Assembly (NCBI RefSeq): GCF_900101895.1
Contig: NZ_FMVF01000003.1
Coordinates: 328,699-392,698 of the forward strand
Direction: 5' to 3'
Source: Flavobacterium caeni
GTDB taxonomy: Bacteria; Bacteroidota; Bacteroidia; Flavobacteriales; Flavobacteriaceae
DNA: 64,000 bases
Shown: positions 26,111 through 34,826 of the stretch, piece by piece
How the letters are laid out: each line of letters opens with the position of its first letter
Position numbering within the stretch: position 1 is the first letter of the stretch
Notes under the pieces: model-generated
Databases searched by the model: none
What the model was told of the DNA's origin: nothing
Seen by the model: only the letters and a program-made list of their open reading frames with translations
Translations under genes and position numbers: made by a program

Positions 26111-26138
26111 AACGCTGTCGAAAGACGGCGTTTTTTTG
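26111..26138 (+). terminator. Rho-independent terminator after the DUF2911 gene
   Basis: Stem AACGCTGTC-GAAA-GACGGCGTT (one G-U pair) followed by a run of T. Confidence 0.85.
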
Positions 26139-26626
26139 TTACGGAGCATACAAAACCGGAACAGTTATTCAATTTTCTATTTTACATAATATATATTATA
26201 GTGTGCTTTGAATACTCCAAAACTAGCACAGAAAATGTGCTAATTTCAATGCTTTCCGGTGTCTTATAATTGAATATAAGTGTTTTATCGGTATCATCTA
26301 GGCGACGCACAATCAATTCTTGTAATAAAAATTCGATTAAATATCGACTTATCAACCAACTAAAATTTTCTTGTTAAAAACTTTTATTCAGATGTTTACC
26401 GTCGATTCTTACAATTCGATGTGTTACTAAGGATGTATTCTTACAAATTTTAAGGAAACATGTATTTCGTCGATGAATTTGAAAATTTTAACACTTTTGT
26501 CGACAAAATGTGTCGTTAATCGTATATTTTTGTTTTCGCCGATGGATGGTTCCCAAAACCTCTTGAGGCAAAAAGCTCCCAATCAACAATTTAAAGATTC
26601 GGAACCGTAAATCTTAACCTACTACT
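26139..26626. other. AT-rich intergenic region with promoter and leader of the DUF4832 gene
   Basis: About 490 bp, clearly more AT-rich than the flanks, without a gene. It ends in a TATTTTTG -7 box (26525-26532) and a leader of some 90 bases in which GGTTCC (near 26549) can pair with GGAACC (near 26602). The rest shows no repeat of the families seen elsewhere. Confidence 0.5.
26525..26532 (+). promoter_or_regulatory. -7 promoter box (TATTTTTG) for the DUF4832 gene
   Basis: Exact TAnnTTTG match about 95 bp before the ATG. The nearest TTG (26497-26499) is 25 bp upstream, wider than usual. Confidence 0.45.
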
Positions 26627-28267
26627 ATGATGAAGCAACTACTGACTCTAGCCGGAGTACTTCTGACCTTGTGCGGAAGCGCCCAGACTGCCACGGTAAA
26701 TTACACCGCATCTACAGCGGTCATCTCGAATCCCGAGCGTGGTTTTTACAAGTATTCAGACACCCATTCCAGTTCTTACGACGTGCTCAACCAGACCACG
26801 CTGATCAATTACCGTCTGAACCAAAACATCTCGATTATTTTTAGGTATTACTATTTGGAGACGTTCAAGACTTCGCCGATCTCGGCCAGCTACCTGTCGA
26901 ACATGCAAATCGATTTTGACCGTCTGCGCAACGCCGGACTCAAGGTGGTCATGCGTTTTGCTTATGGCGACGACGAGGGCGATTCGCCACGGGATGCTTC
27001 AAAAACGCAAATTCTCGCGCACATCAACCAAATCAAGCCTTTGCTCGAAGCCAATTCCGATGTAATCCTTGCACTACAAGCGGGTTTCATTGGAACTTGG
27101 GGCGAATGGTATTATACGAGCCAAGCTGAATTTGGCGGCTATGGCTACAACGAAACTTCGCTTACACCGGCCAACAAGGCCAACCGCAAAGCCGTCGTAG
27201 ATGCCTTGCTCGATGCGCTTCCGGCCAACCGCATGGTCCAGTTGCGTACGCCCATCATGAAACGCGACATGTACGGTACCGCGCCGGTATCGAATGCACA
27301 GGCCTTTAACGAGTCGGACGTGGCGCGACTGGGTCACCACAACGATTGCTTTTTGGCCAGCGAAGACGATTACGGCACCTATGAACAACCGAACATCGAC
27401 TTTCCTTATTTGATGCAGGATTCCAAATTTACGCCCGTAGGCGGCGAAACCTGCGCCGTGAACTCGCCACGTAGTGATTGTGCGACCGCCATCGAGGAAT
27501 TGGGTAAATTCCACTGGTCTTGGCTCAATGCCGATTACCATCCGGGTGTGTTGGCGAATTTTACCGAAGACGGCTGTATGGCCGAAATCCAGAAAAAACT
27601 CGGGTATCGCTTCGAACTCCAGTCGGGCACTTTCCCGACGGCCGCTACCGCCGGGAACAACATCGCCATTACACTCAAAGTCAAAAATGTCGGATTCGCT
27701 ACGCCATTCAACGAACGCAAAGCCTACCTGGTCCTCAAGAATACCGTGACCAATCAGGTCTTCCCTATCGAATTGGCCACCAACCCTGGCCTGTGGTTTG
27801 GTCCGAATGATGTGACCATCAACGAGACAATCGCCTTACCATCGAATTTGGCCGAAGGATCGTATAAATTTTACCTGCATTTACCCGATGCGGCCCCTGC
27901 CCTTGCGCCGCGCGCCGAATATGCCATCCGCTTGGCCAACGAATCGACCTGGGAAAATACCACGGGTTACAACAACCTGAACCACACCATGACCGTCAGC
28001 ACGGCGCTTGGAACGGCCGAAAACACAAGGTTGAACCTTGCCGTTTATCCGGTGCCAACGAGCGAACAACTCACTGTAGAAATGGAAGGCATTCAGGACT
28101 TTAAAGCCGCTGTGTTCAACGCGGTCGGGCAAAGCGTCAAGGTAACCACGCGCAACGAAGCCAACAAGGTGATTTTTGAAACCTCGGGCCTGAGCGATGG
28201 TTTGTATTTTGTAGAATTCACCAAAGACAACATCCGCGACGTGAGAAAGTTTGTCGTCAGACATTGA
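26627..28267 (+). CDS. DUF4874/DUF4832 secreted protein with T9SS sorting domain
   Basis: 546 residues. Signal peptide (MMKQLLTLAGVLLTLCGSAQ), then a TIM-barrel-like region with NPERGFYKYSDTH, VVMRFAYGDDEG and LQAGFIGTWGEWYY, as known from DUF4874/DUF4832 proteins thought to be glycosidase-like. A C-terminal sorting domain follows from about residue 470 (NLAVYPVPTSEQLTVE ... LSDGLYFVEF). Exported by the type IX system; probable carbohydrate-active surface or extracellular protein, substrate unknown. The two T9SS genes downstream are convergent to it across a shared terminator. Confidence 0.87.
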   Translation: MMKQLLTLAGVLLTLCGSAQTATVNYTASTAVISNPERGFYKYSDTHSSSYDVLNQTTLINYRLNQNISIIFRYYYLETFKTSPISASYLSNMQIDFDRLRNAGLKVVMRFAYGDDEGDSPRDASKTQILAHINQIKPLLEANSDVILALQAGFIGTWGEWYYTSQAEFGGYGYNETSLTPANKANRKAVVDALLDALPANRMVQLRTPIMKRDMYGTAPVSNAQAFNESDVARLGHHNDCFLASEDDYGTYEQPNIDFPYLMQDSKFTPVGGETCAVNSPRSDCATAIEELGKFHWSWLNADYHPGVLANFTEDGCMAEIQKKLGYRFELQSGTFPTAATAGNNIAITLKVKNVGFATPFNERKAYLVLKNTVTNQVFPIELATNPGLWFGPNDVTINETIALPSNLAEGSYKFYLHLPDAAPALAPRAEYAIRLANESTWENTTGYNNLNHTMTVSTALGTAENTRLNLAVYPVPTSEQLTVEMEGIQDFKAAVFNAVGQSVKVTTRNEANKVIFETSGLSDGLYFVEFTKDNIRDVRKFVVRH

Positions 28268-28301
28268 TTGTTTCGCCGAAATTCGACAATACACTAAAAT
28301 A

Positions 28302-28328
28302 AAAAAGCTCCCGTTTAGGGAGCTTTTT
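28302..28328. terminator. Bidirectional terminator
   Basis: Perfect stem AAAAAGCTCCC-GTTTA-GGGAGCTTTTT between two convergent T9SS cargo genes; works on both strands. Confidence 0.88.
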
Positions 28329-28347
28329 CTATTATAATCGAGATCGA

Positions 28348-29196
28348 TTAGTTCTTTACGATCTTTTTGGTGATTTCGCCGTTGGCAGTTTTGATGTTCA
28401 TCAAATAAACGCCTGCAGTCAAGTCGGCGATGTTGACCTGTACTTTGGTCATGCTGTCAAAGTTGAAAGTCTTGACGGTTCTTCCGTTTACGTCGGTCAA
28501 AACCACCGAAGTGATGTTGTCTTTGTTAGAGTTCACTACGTTTACGACATCTGAAGCCGGGTTCGGGAAAACCGAAAACTGCGCCGCATTGAAGCTCTTG
28601 GTGGCCAAGGTTTCTTGAACGAGCGTCAAGTCGTCAAGGTACAACAATTCCTGGTCGGTACAGTCGTGGTGTCTCATGACGATTTTTACCGTCTGACCCG
28701 CGTAATCCGATACATCTACCATAAAGATTTCGGCAGCTTGCGCATCGTCGGCGGTCAAGGTGTAGTTGAAAACCGGCGTCAACAATTGGATGAGCGCTGG
28801 GCTGTTGGCCGCAGCTGGCGCCAAATAAATCGAGATTTGCTCGGCTGGAAAATCGGGATTCGTTGCTCCCAAACGGAATGAAAGCGTCGTAGCCCCAAAT
28901 GATTCCGGGATAACAACCTCTGGCGTAAGCAAGAAATTGTTTGGCGTCAACGGCCCTGGAGGCGTTCCTGTAGCCGGGTTCCAAGATCTAGAACCTGCGA
29001 AGTTGCCTACCAAGCCCCAAGCTGCAGTAGTCGCGTTTCCTGTAAACAAGCCCCAGTTGTTGGCATCGCCGTCGCCATCCATGATGGTCAAGCCTGAACC
29101 GGTAGCGGTGGTGAATTCTTGCGAATACAGTGTAGTTTGCGCATTAGAAGCGGCAACGGTGCCCAACAATGCCGCGAAAAGTAATTTTGTTTTCAT
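28348..29196 (-). CDS. Choice-of-anchor J domain protein with T9SS sorting domain
   Basis: 282 residues: signal peptide (MKTKLLFAALLGTVAASNAQ), a jelly-roll-like region (LYSQEFTTATGSGLTIMDGD, NNWGLFTG ... SRSWNPATG) typical of the choice-of-anchor J/MAM-like modules, and a sorting domain (FSVFPNPASDVVNVV ... LTAGVYLMNIK ... EITKKIVKN). The sorting domain closely resembles that of the next gene upstream. Likely an extracellular binding or adhesion module. Confidence 0.84.
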   Translation of the reverse strand: MKTKLLFAALLGTVAASNAQTTLYSQEFTTATGSGLTIMDGDGDANNWGLFTGNATTAAWGLVGNFAGSRSWNPATGTPPGPLTPNNFLLTPEVVIPESFGATTLSFRLGATNPDFPAEQISIYLAPAAANSPALIQLLTPVFNYTLTADDAQAAEIFMVDVSDYAGQTVKIVMRHHDCTDQELLYLDDLTLVQETLATKSFNAAQFSVFPNPASDVVNVVNSNKDNITSVVLTDVNGRTVKTFNFDSMTKVQVNIADLTAGVYLMNIKTANGEITKKIVKN

Positions 29197-29337
29197 GGTG
29201 TGTCTTTTGGATTAGGACACAAAGCTATTGAAAAAGTAGTGGGTTTTCGCGGGGCGAAACCAAACTTTACTGTTAAAATCGATACAAAAAATCTTACGTA
29301 TTAGGAATCAACTCTTTACTGTATCGCCTGAAACAAA

Positions 29338-29363
29338 AAAACTCCCCGATTGGAGGAGTTTGG
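29338..29363 (-). terminator. Terminator after the 353-residue T9SS gene
   Basis: Stem AAACTCC / GGAGTTT around a short loop, with an A-run on the plus strand that reads as T-run on the minus strand. Confidence 0.7.
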
Positions 29364-29385
29364 TTTCATTTTCGAAGAAAACGAC

Positions 29386-30447
29386 TTATTGCTTGACGAT
29401 TTTTTTGGTGATTTCACCCTCTGCCGATTGTACCGTGAGCAGGTAAACGCCAGCCGGCAAATCTGAAATATCGACCGAAACGCTGGCCAAATTGTCGAAA
29501 GTAACTTGCTTGACCACCCTTCCGTTGACATCGTTCATCAGGATTTGTTGGATCGTGTGTTGGTTGTCGATATGGATGGTGTGCGCCGCAGGGTTTGGAT
29601 ACACCGCCAGGTCATTGGTTTGCGCGACAACTTGCGAAACCTCCAATAAACTGTCCGTCGCGACCGCCTTGATCAGGAAATTATCCATTAAAACCACCGA
29701 CGCGGCGGTATTCGTTGCCGGTGGTGTGGTCGTGGTACCGCTGAGCGACATGAAGTTGGCCTGCACCGGATCCATTGTCGCTCCGGCACCCATTACTTGT
29801 CCGTTGAACAATTGGGTTGCGCCGTTTTTACCTCTCCAGTAAACCTGCCCAGTCGTTTTGTTGAAGCTTGCGCCTAGGCGAATCCATGTATTCGCGGGCA
29901 AGATGACGTTGTTTTGTCCGCCGCCCAAGTAAAAATAATAACTTGCTAGCGTACCTGGTGCCGGCGCATTGTAATAGGCAATGCCGCGCAAAACCAAGGT
30001 CTGGGTATTGAACGAAAAGCCCGAAAGTACAATCGTACCGCCTGTGTCGCCATTGATGCGCATGTCGATGGTGTTGATGCTGGTGCCTCCGCCAGGGCCC
30101 GTAAAAAGGTCAAACTCTACCTCGATGATTTCATTTCCGGTATCACGCACGTCCCAGCCGTCCTGGAACGATTCAAACCAAAGGCTACGCCCGCCTTTGT
30201 TGCCGTTGGTCCCCGTCAATTGTAAAACATTTAAATGGGCCGGATTGTCCTCGATGACCAGGAAGTTGTCGGCGCCCGCGTTGGTTGCCGTGGTTGGCGC
30301 CGTACCATTGGTGGCCAATGTAAAAATACCGTTGGCTGCCGTTTGGCCCGTAACGTCCGAATTGAGTTCTCCGGGAAAATAAGCATCGAAACTTTCTGTT
30401 GCAATGAGCTGTGCATGCGTCGCCGCGCTAAGGCCGAACAACGCCAC
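29386..30447 (-). CDS. Secreted T9SS cargo protein; signal peptide start shifted out of frame by an A8 tract
   Basis: 353 residues in the open frame, with a beta-sandwich-like body and a sorting domain (LAVYPNPAAHTIHID ... LPAGVYLLTVQSAEGEITKKIVKQ). The frame enters at a GTG within what reads as a signal peptide (LLIVALFGLSAATHAQ). The natural ATG lies at 30467-30469, but it is followed by eight A, which puts it out of frame. With seven A the product would begin MKKTLLIVALFG, a perfect signal peptide. This is either a sequencing error in the homopolymer or slippage-based on/off switching. The true gene probably spans to 30469. Confidence 0.8.
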   Translation of the reverse strand: MALFGLSAATHAQLIATESFDAYFPGELNSDVTGQTAANGIFTLATNGTAPTTATNAGADNFLVIEDNPAHLNVLQLTGTNGNKGGRSLWFESFQDGWDVRDTGNEIIEVEFDLFTGPGGGTSINTIDMRINGDTGGTIVLSGFSFNTQTLVLRGIAYYNAPAPGTLASYYFYLGGGQNNVILPANTWIRLGASFNKTTGQVYWRGKNGATQLFNGQVMGAGATMDPVQANFMSLSGTTTTPPATNTAASVVLMDNFLIKAVATDSLLEVSQVVAQTNDLAVYPNPAAHTIHIDNQHTIQQILMNDVNGRVVKQVTFDNLASVSVDISDLPAGVYLLTVQSAEGEITKKIVKQ

Positions 30448-30537
30448 AATGAGTAAAGTTTTTTTTCATGGATCGGTTTTTTAGGTTCGATAACAAATAT
30501 AGAAAAGTTATCGATTAAAAACCTGATTCCAAAATAT

Positions 30538-31797
30538 TTACTGCTTATTCTCCCACTTCCCCACCACGCTCGTCGCCAACGCATTCCCAAGCACGTTGGT
30601 GGCGCTGCGGAACATGTCGCAAAAGTGATCGATCGGCAAAATCAGCGCGATGCCCTCGATTGGAATCTTGAACATCCCGCATGTGGCCGCCACGACCACC
30701 AAACTCGCACGCGGCACGCCCGCGATTCCCTTACTGGTGAGCATCAGCACGAACAACATCGTGAACTGCGTACCCATGCTCAAGTCGATGCCGTAGGCCT
30801 GCGCGATAAAGATGCTCGCAAAGGTCATGTACATCATGCTGCCGTCGAGGTTAAACGAATAGCCCAGCGGCAACATAAACGACACGATGCGGTCCTTGAC
30901 GCCAAAGCGTTCGAGTTCTTCGGTAAGTTTCGGGAATACGGCTTCGGAACTGGTGGTACCGAATGCGATAATCAGCGGGCTTACGATGCGTTGGAGCAAA
31001 ACAGACATCGCCTTGCCCAAAAACAAATAACCCACCACAAGCAACACCACCCACAGCGTCGAAATGCCCACCATGAACGACCCGAAGAATTTGGCGTAGG
31101 TCAACAGCAAATCGCCAAAATCGCGTACGGCAAATACGCCCGCGATGGCCCCGAATACGCCCAGCGGCGCAAACTTCATCACATAATTGACCATTTTAAG
31201 CACAATGTGCGACGTCTTGTCGAGCGCGTTGACCACGGGCTTGGCGTGATCGCCGATGGCGGCCGCGGCCAGTCCGAAGAAAATAGAAAACACCACGATT
31301 TGCAAAATTTCGTTGGTGGCCATCGCCTCGACGATACTTTTGGGGATGATGTGTTCGATGAAATTCTGCGCCGAGAAATTGTGCGTCTTGTCGGTGACTT
31401 CGCTGGCGGTCGCCAGATCGACATCGCTCAAATTCAGGCCCACACCGGGTTGCAAAACATTTACCCAAAACATCCCTATAAGCAACGAAATGAACGACGC
31501 GGTAAAAAACCAACCGAGCGCCTTGCCCCCTATCCTGCCTACCGAAGCAATGTCGCCCAGTTTGGCGATGCCCACCACCAGCGTCGTAAACACCAGCGGC
31601 GCGATGATCATTTGCACGAGCCTGATGAAAATCGTAGCCAGCATCTTGATGTAGGTGCTGAATTCCTTGGCCGATTCGGGCGTTGCGTTGCTGTGTACAA
31701 GTACGCCCAGGATCGCGCCCACGACCATCGCGATCAGGATTTGGGTGGTAAGGTTGGCAAAAAAAGAAGGTTTGGTTTGGGTTGGGTTTGTTGTCAT
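30538..31797 (-). CDS. Dicarboxylate/amino acid:cation symporter (DAACS/GltP family)
   Basis: 419 residues, multi-helix. Family signatures: IIAPLVFTTLVVGIAKLGD, AFGTTSSEAVFPKL (serine-rich hairpin), LGYSFNLDGSMMYM (TM7 substrate and sodium site) and GIAGVPRASLVVVAAT (second hairpin). Transports glutamate/aspartate or C4-dicarboxylates with Na+ or H+. Monocistronic by spacing. Between it and chorismate synthase lies one copy of the structured intergenic repeat. Confidence 0.92.
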   Translation of the reverse strand: MTTNPTQTKPSFFANLTTQILIAMVVGAILGVLVHSNATPESAKEFSTYIKMLATIFIRLVQMIIAPLVFTTLVVGIAKLGDIASVGRIGGKALGWFFTASFISLLIGMFWVNVLQPGVGLNLSDVDLATASEVTDKTHNFSAQNFIEHIIPKSIVEAMATNEILQIVVFSIFFGLAAAAIGDHAKPVVNALDKTSHIVLKMVNYVMKFAPLGVFGAIAGVFAVRDFGDLLLTYAKFFGSFMVGISTLWVVLLVVGYLFLGKAMSVLLQRIVSPLIIAFGTTSSEAVFPKLTEELERFGVKDRIVSFMLPLGYSFNLDGSMMYMTFASIFIAQAYGIDLSMGTQFTMLFVLMLTSKGIAGVPRASLVVVAATCGMFKIPIEGIALILPIDHFCDMFRSATNVLGNALATSVVGKWENKQ

Positions 31798-31818
31798 AGT
31801 TGTTTTTGAGAGCCGGGA

Positions 31819-31914
31819 ACCTGCTTTCCGTTACAATCTTTTCGCTTTTTTGCGCTTCGGGTGAAACCAGAAATCTCACTTAAGCGAAAAGGATTTTCAC
31901 TTCAATCAGGGCTA
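31819..31914 (-). repeat. Structured intergenic repeat, copy D
   Basis: Read on the minus strand: TAGCCCTGATTGAAGTG, AAAATCCTTTTCGCTT, a long loop, AAGCGAAAAGATTGTAACGG and AAAGCAGG. Same arms as copies A, B, C and E with a different stem (CTTTTCGCTT/AAGCGAAAAG). Confidence 0.75.
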
Positions 31915-31924
31915 GGGCCCGGCG

Positions 31925-32983
31925 TTAGTTGTATATTTTGTTCATTAAATAAAAATCGGCCAAGACCATCGCCGCCATCGCCTCGACAATCGGGACGGCG
32001 CGCGGCACCACACACGGGTCGTGCCTGCCTTTGCCTTGGATTTCGGTTGTGTTTCCGTCGGAATCGATGGTGGGTTGTGTTTGCATGATGGTTGCCACGG
32101 GCTTGAACGCCACGCGAAAATAAATGTCCATGCCATTCGAAATGCCGCCCTGTATGCCACCCGACAAATTGCTTTGCGTGGTGCCGTCGGGGTTGAACAA
32201 ATCGTTGTGCGCGCTGCCTTTCATCTTGGCGCCGCAAAATCCGCTGCCGTATTCGAATCCGTGCGCGGCATTGATCGAAAGCATCGCATGGCCCAGCGCC
32301 GCGTGCAATTTGTCAAAAACGGGTTCGCCCCATCCGACGGGTACATTTTGCAACACACAGGTCACCGTACCGCCCACCGTATCGCCTTGTTTCCTGATTT
32401 CTTTGATGTAGGCTTCCATCTTTTCGGCCGTAGCCGCATCGGGACAGCGTACCGCATTGGTTTCGGTTTTCGAAAAATCGAGCGCCTGGTACGGCTTGTC
32501 GATAAAAATCTCCCCTACCGACGACACAAAGGCGTTGATTTGGATTGCCTTCAACACCTGTTTGGCTACTGCCCCACCGACAACCCAATTGGCGGTTTCG
32601 CGCGCCGAACTCCTGCCGCCACCGCGGTGGTCGCGGATGCCGTATTTTTTGTCATACGTATAATCGGCGTGGCTTGGGCGATAGGCCTGGGTATTGTGGT
32701 CGTAATCGTGTGATTTGGCGTTGGTGTTGGCGATCGAGAATCCGATGGGCATGCCCGTAGTTCTTCCTTCGAAGATGCCCGACAGGAAGCGCACCTCGTC
32801 GGCCTCTTTGCGTTGGGTGACAATGGCCGATTGTCCCGGTTTACGACGATCGAGCTCGCGTTGGATCGCCTCCAGATCGAGTGCAATCCCAGACGGGACG
32901 CCGTCGATGATACCACCTATGGCCTCCCCGTGCGATTCCCCGAATGTGGTTAGCCTGAACAGGCGTCCGAAAGTGTTGGCCAT
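31925..32983 (-). CDS. aroC: Chorismate synthase
   Basis: 352 residues from the ATG at 32983 ([19 protein letters not shown]), the standard start of AroC; an upstream in-frame ATG would add spacer sequence. Conserved: [48 protein letters not shown] and [18 protein letters not shown]-dependent last step to chorismate (5-enolpyruvylshikimate-3-phosphate to chorismate). Stands alone, flanked by intergenic repeats. Confidence 0.95.
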   Translation of the reverse strand: MANTFGRLFRLTTFGESHGEAIGGIIDGVPSGIALDLEAIQRELDRRKPGQSAIVTQRKEADEVRFLSGIFEGRTTGMPIGFSIANTNAKSHDYDHNTQAYRPSHADYTYDKKYGIRDHRGGGRSSARETANWVVGGAVAKQVLKAIQINAFVSSVGEIFIDKPYQALDFSKTETNAVRCPDAATAEKMEAYIKEIRKQGDTVGGTVTCVLQNVPVGWGEPVFDKLHAALGHAMLSINAAHGFEYGSGFCGAKMKGSAHNDLFNPDGTTQSNLSGGIQGGISNGMDIYFRVAFKPVATIMQTQPTIDSDGNTTEIQGKGRHDPCVVPRAVPIVEAMAAMVLADFYLMNKIYN

Positions 32984-33016
32984 TTTTGGTGTTTTTACAA
33001 ATGTAGTTTTTTTTTG

Positions 33017-33050
33017 GTCAAAAGTCATAAAGTCTTAAAGTCTTAAAGGC
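33017..33050. repeat. R2 tract (CATAAAGTC/CTTAAAGTC words)
   Basis: Short run of the 9-bp R2 words just upstream of aroC. Confidence 0.65.
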
Positions 33051-33109
33051 GAAATGTGATTTAACCAAAGACTTCAATTTTCGGTTAAGGTTCCGACGAT
33101 GAATGAGCC

Positions 33110-33294
33110 ATAGCCCCGATTACTTCACCTAGCTTTTATTTTCAAAAAGAGTTCGGTGACCCGAGCGAAGCGAACTGGCGAAGCAATGCCTAAAAAGGCA
33201 TTTGTAGTGGAAATCCTTTTGTGGAGTTTACGACCCGAGCGCAGTGAACTGCGTTTGCAACGAAAAGCATCCCGATAGCTATCGGGACGGCTCC
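33110..33294 (+). repeat. Structured intergenic repeat, copy F, interrupted
   Basis: TAGCCCCGATT at 33110-33120 is separated by about 80 bp from TTGTAGTGGAAATCCTTTTG (33201 on), which in the other copies follow directly. The insert carries GACCCGAGCGAAGCGAAC; a related GACCCGAGCGCAGTGAAC forms the loop. A perfect 16-bp palindrome CCCGATAGCTATCGGG lies at the right end. Confidence 0.55.
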
Positions 33295-33325
33295 TAAAAA
33301 ACGCGCACCGAATCGGGCTTTTCTT

Positions 33326-33377
33326 GCCTTTATGCCTTTATGACTTTAAGACTTTACGACTTTACGACTTTACGACC
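33326..33377. repeat. R2 tract (GACTTTACG words)
   Basis: Tandem 9-bp words GCCTTTATG, GACTTTAAG, GACTTTACG, inverse orientation to the tract at 33017. Confidence 0.75.
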
Positions 33378-33473
33378 AAAACTTAACCTTCGCTTTGCAA
33401 CCACTTCATACATAACCGTTTCATTTGCAACCCGAGGCCAACGCCCGAACTGTGCGAAGCAAAACGTCACGCC

Positions 33474-34310
33474 ATGAAAAAACGCAAAATAGAACTGGTC
33501 GTCATTTCCGATACGCATCTCGGGACATTCGGCTGCCACGCCAAGGAATTGTACAACTATCTGTCATCGATCAAACCCAAGACGCTCGTGCTCAACGGCG
33601 ATTTCATCGACATCTGGCAGTTCCGCAAGTCGTATTTCCCGAAGTCGCACATGAAGGTCATCCAAAAAATCATTTCGATGGCCAGCAAAGGTACCAAGGT
33701 GCATTACATCACGGGCAACCACGACGAATTGTTGCGCAAATTCAGCGATACGAGCATGGGGAATTTTTGCATCGCCGACAAATTGGTGCTCGAGCTCGAC
33801 GACAAAAAAGCCTGGATCTTTCACGGCGACGTATTCGACGTATCGGTGCAACACTCGAAATGGATCGCCAAGCTGGGCGGCATCGGGTACGATTACCTGA
33901 TTCTCGCCAACCGTTTTGTCAATTGGGTGCTCACCAAATTGGGCCGCGAGCCGTATTCCTTTTCCAAGCGCATCAAGGCCAGCGTCAAGAAAGCGGTGAA
34001 ATTCATTTCGGATTTCGAAGATACGGCCACCGAACTGGCCATTGAAAAAAGATACGACTATGTGGTATGCGGGCACATCCACGAGCCCAAGATTGTCGAA
34101 AAATCAAACAAGAACGGCGCTACGACCTATTTGAATTCGGGCGATTGGGTCGAGAACCTCACCGCACTCGAATACAACAAAAAACGTTGGAAATTGTACC
34201 GCTACAAAGACGTCAACTATACCGAGGAAGAAGATTTGTTCGAAATGGAGCATGCCGCGATCCACCACCAAATCGTGGCCTCGATCGTATTGGGCAAGAC
34301 TAGTCCTTGA
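33474..34310 (+). CDS. UDP-2,3-diacylglucosamine diphosphatase-like metallophosphatase
   Basis: 278 residues of the calcineurin-like phosphoesterase fold: SDTHLG (metal 1), NGDFIDIWQF (bridging Asp), GNHDELL, FHGDVFD and CGHIHEPKI (histidine pair). The D-W spacing and size fit LpxH-like enzymes of Bacteroidota that hydrolyse UDP-diacylglucosamine in lipid A synthesis. Its 3' end overlaps the convergent PrcB-like gene by 11 bp. Confidence 0.83.
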   Translation: MKKRKIELVVISDTHLGTFGCHAKELYNYLSSIKPKTLVLNGDFIDIWQFRKSYFPKSHMKVIQKIISMASKGTKVHYITGNHDELLRKFSDTSMGNFCIADKLVLELDDKKAWIFHGDVFDVSVQHSKWIAKLGGIGYDYLILANRFVNWVLTKLGREPYSFSKRIKASVKKAVKFISDFEDTATELAIEKRYDYVVCGHIHEPKIVEKSNKNGATTYLNSGDWVENLTALEYNKKRWKLYRYKDVNYTEEEDLFEMEHAAIHHQIVASIVLGKTSP

Positions 34311-34725
34311 TTTCGATCGGTTTTTTGGAATTGACCCGCACGATCGCATACGGATAACTCATCACGCTGGTCGCCATTTCGCCGGGGCCTGGGTGCGATT
34401 CCTTGACGGTGATCACAATTTTGTCGGGCAACTCCTCGACTTTTTCTACCGCAACGGTATGCCCGCCCGAGGTTTGTTCGCCCAAATTAAGGATTACGAA
34501 GTTGGCAGTGTTGATGTCGGCGGGTTTGATTTTGTCCTTGAGATTTTCGTCGCCAAGCAACATGTTGATCTCTTTCTCCTCGGTCAGGATCTCAAAAAAA
34601 CGCACCTGCGCCCCACCCTGCTCCTGCTGGGTCAGCACTTCATAAAGCGGTCGCGTCCCCTTGTCGACCTTGGCGCCACAAGCAACCAAAACCAAAACTA
34701 CCGATGTAACCAACATTTTTCTCAT
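34300..34725 (-). CDS. PrcB-like lipoprotein
   Basis: 141 residues from the ATG at 34725. Lipoprotein leader MRKMLVTSVVLVLVACG with cysteine at the lipobox, then a small domain (INTANFVILNLGEQTSGGHTV ... IVITVKESHPGPGEM) that resembles protease complex subunit PrcB-type proteins. These are outer-membrane partners of a surface protease in oral spirochetes and appear as lone lipoproteins in Bacteroidota. Role here unknown. The last 11 bp overlap the convergent phosphatase gene. Confidence 0.7.
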   Translation of the reverse strand: MRKMLVTSVVLVLVACGAKVDKGTRPLYEVLTQQEQGGAQVRFFEILTEEKEINMLLGDENLKDKIKPADINTANFVILNLGEQTSGGHTVAVEKVEELPDKIVITVKESHPGPGEMATSVMSYPYAIVRVNSKKPIEIKD

Positions 34726-34767
34726 ATTCCTAATTTTCAATTTTTCATCGTCATCTCTCCAGTCCTT

Positions 34768-34822
34768 CGACTTTACGACTTTACGACTTTACGACTTTAT
34801 GACTTTACGACTTTACGACTTT
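34768..34822. repeat. R2 tract (six GACTTTACG/GACTTTATG units)
   Basis: The cleanest R2 array: CGACTTTA repeated with one T-for-C change, between bshA and the PrcB-like gene. Confidence 0.85.
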
Positions 34823-34826
34823 TCAT

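Larger units (their letters stand above)
32984..33473. other. Repeat-filled intergenic region
   Basis: 490 bp without a gene, occupied by two R2 tracts, an interrupted copy of the structured repeat (copy F) and two GACCCGAGCG-type words. The promoter for the LpxH-like gene is expected near its right end, but only a weak TTTCATTTG-like box is seen. Confidence 0.55.

Noticed and set aside
34300..34740. Start of the PrcB-like lipoprotein at 34740
   Set aside because: It would be a TTG codon; the ATG at 34725 gives a proper lipoprotein leader.
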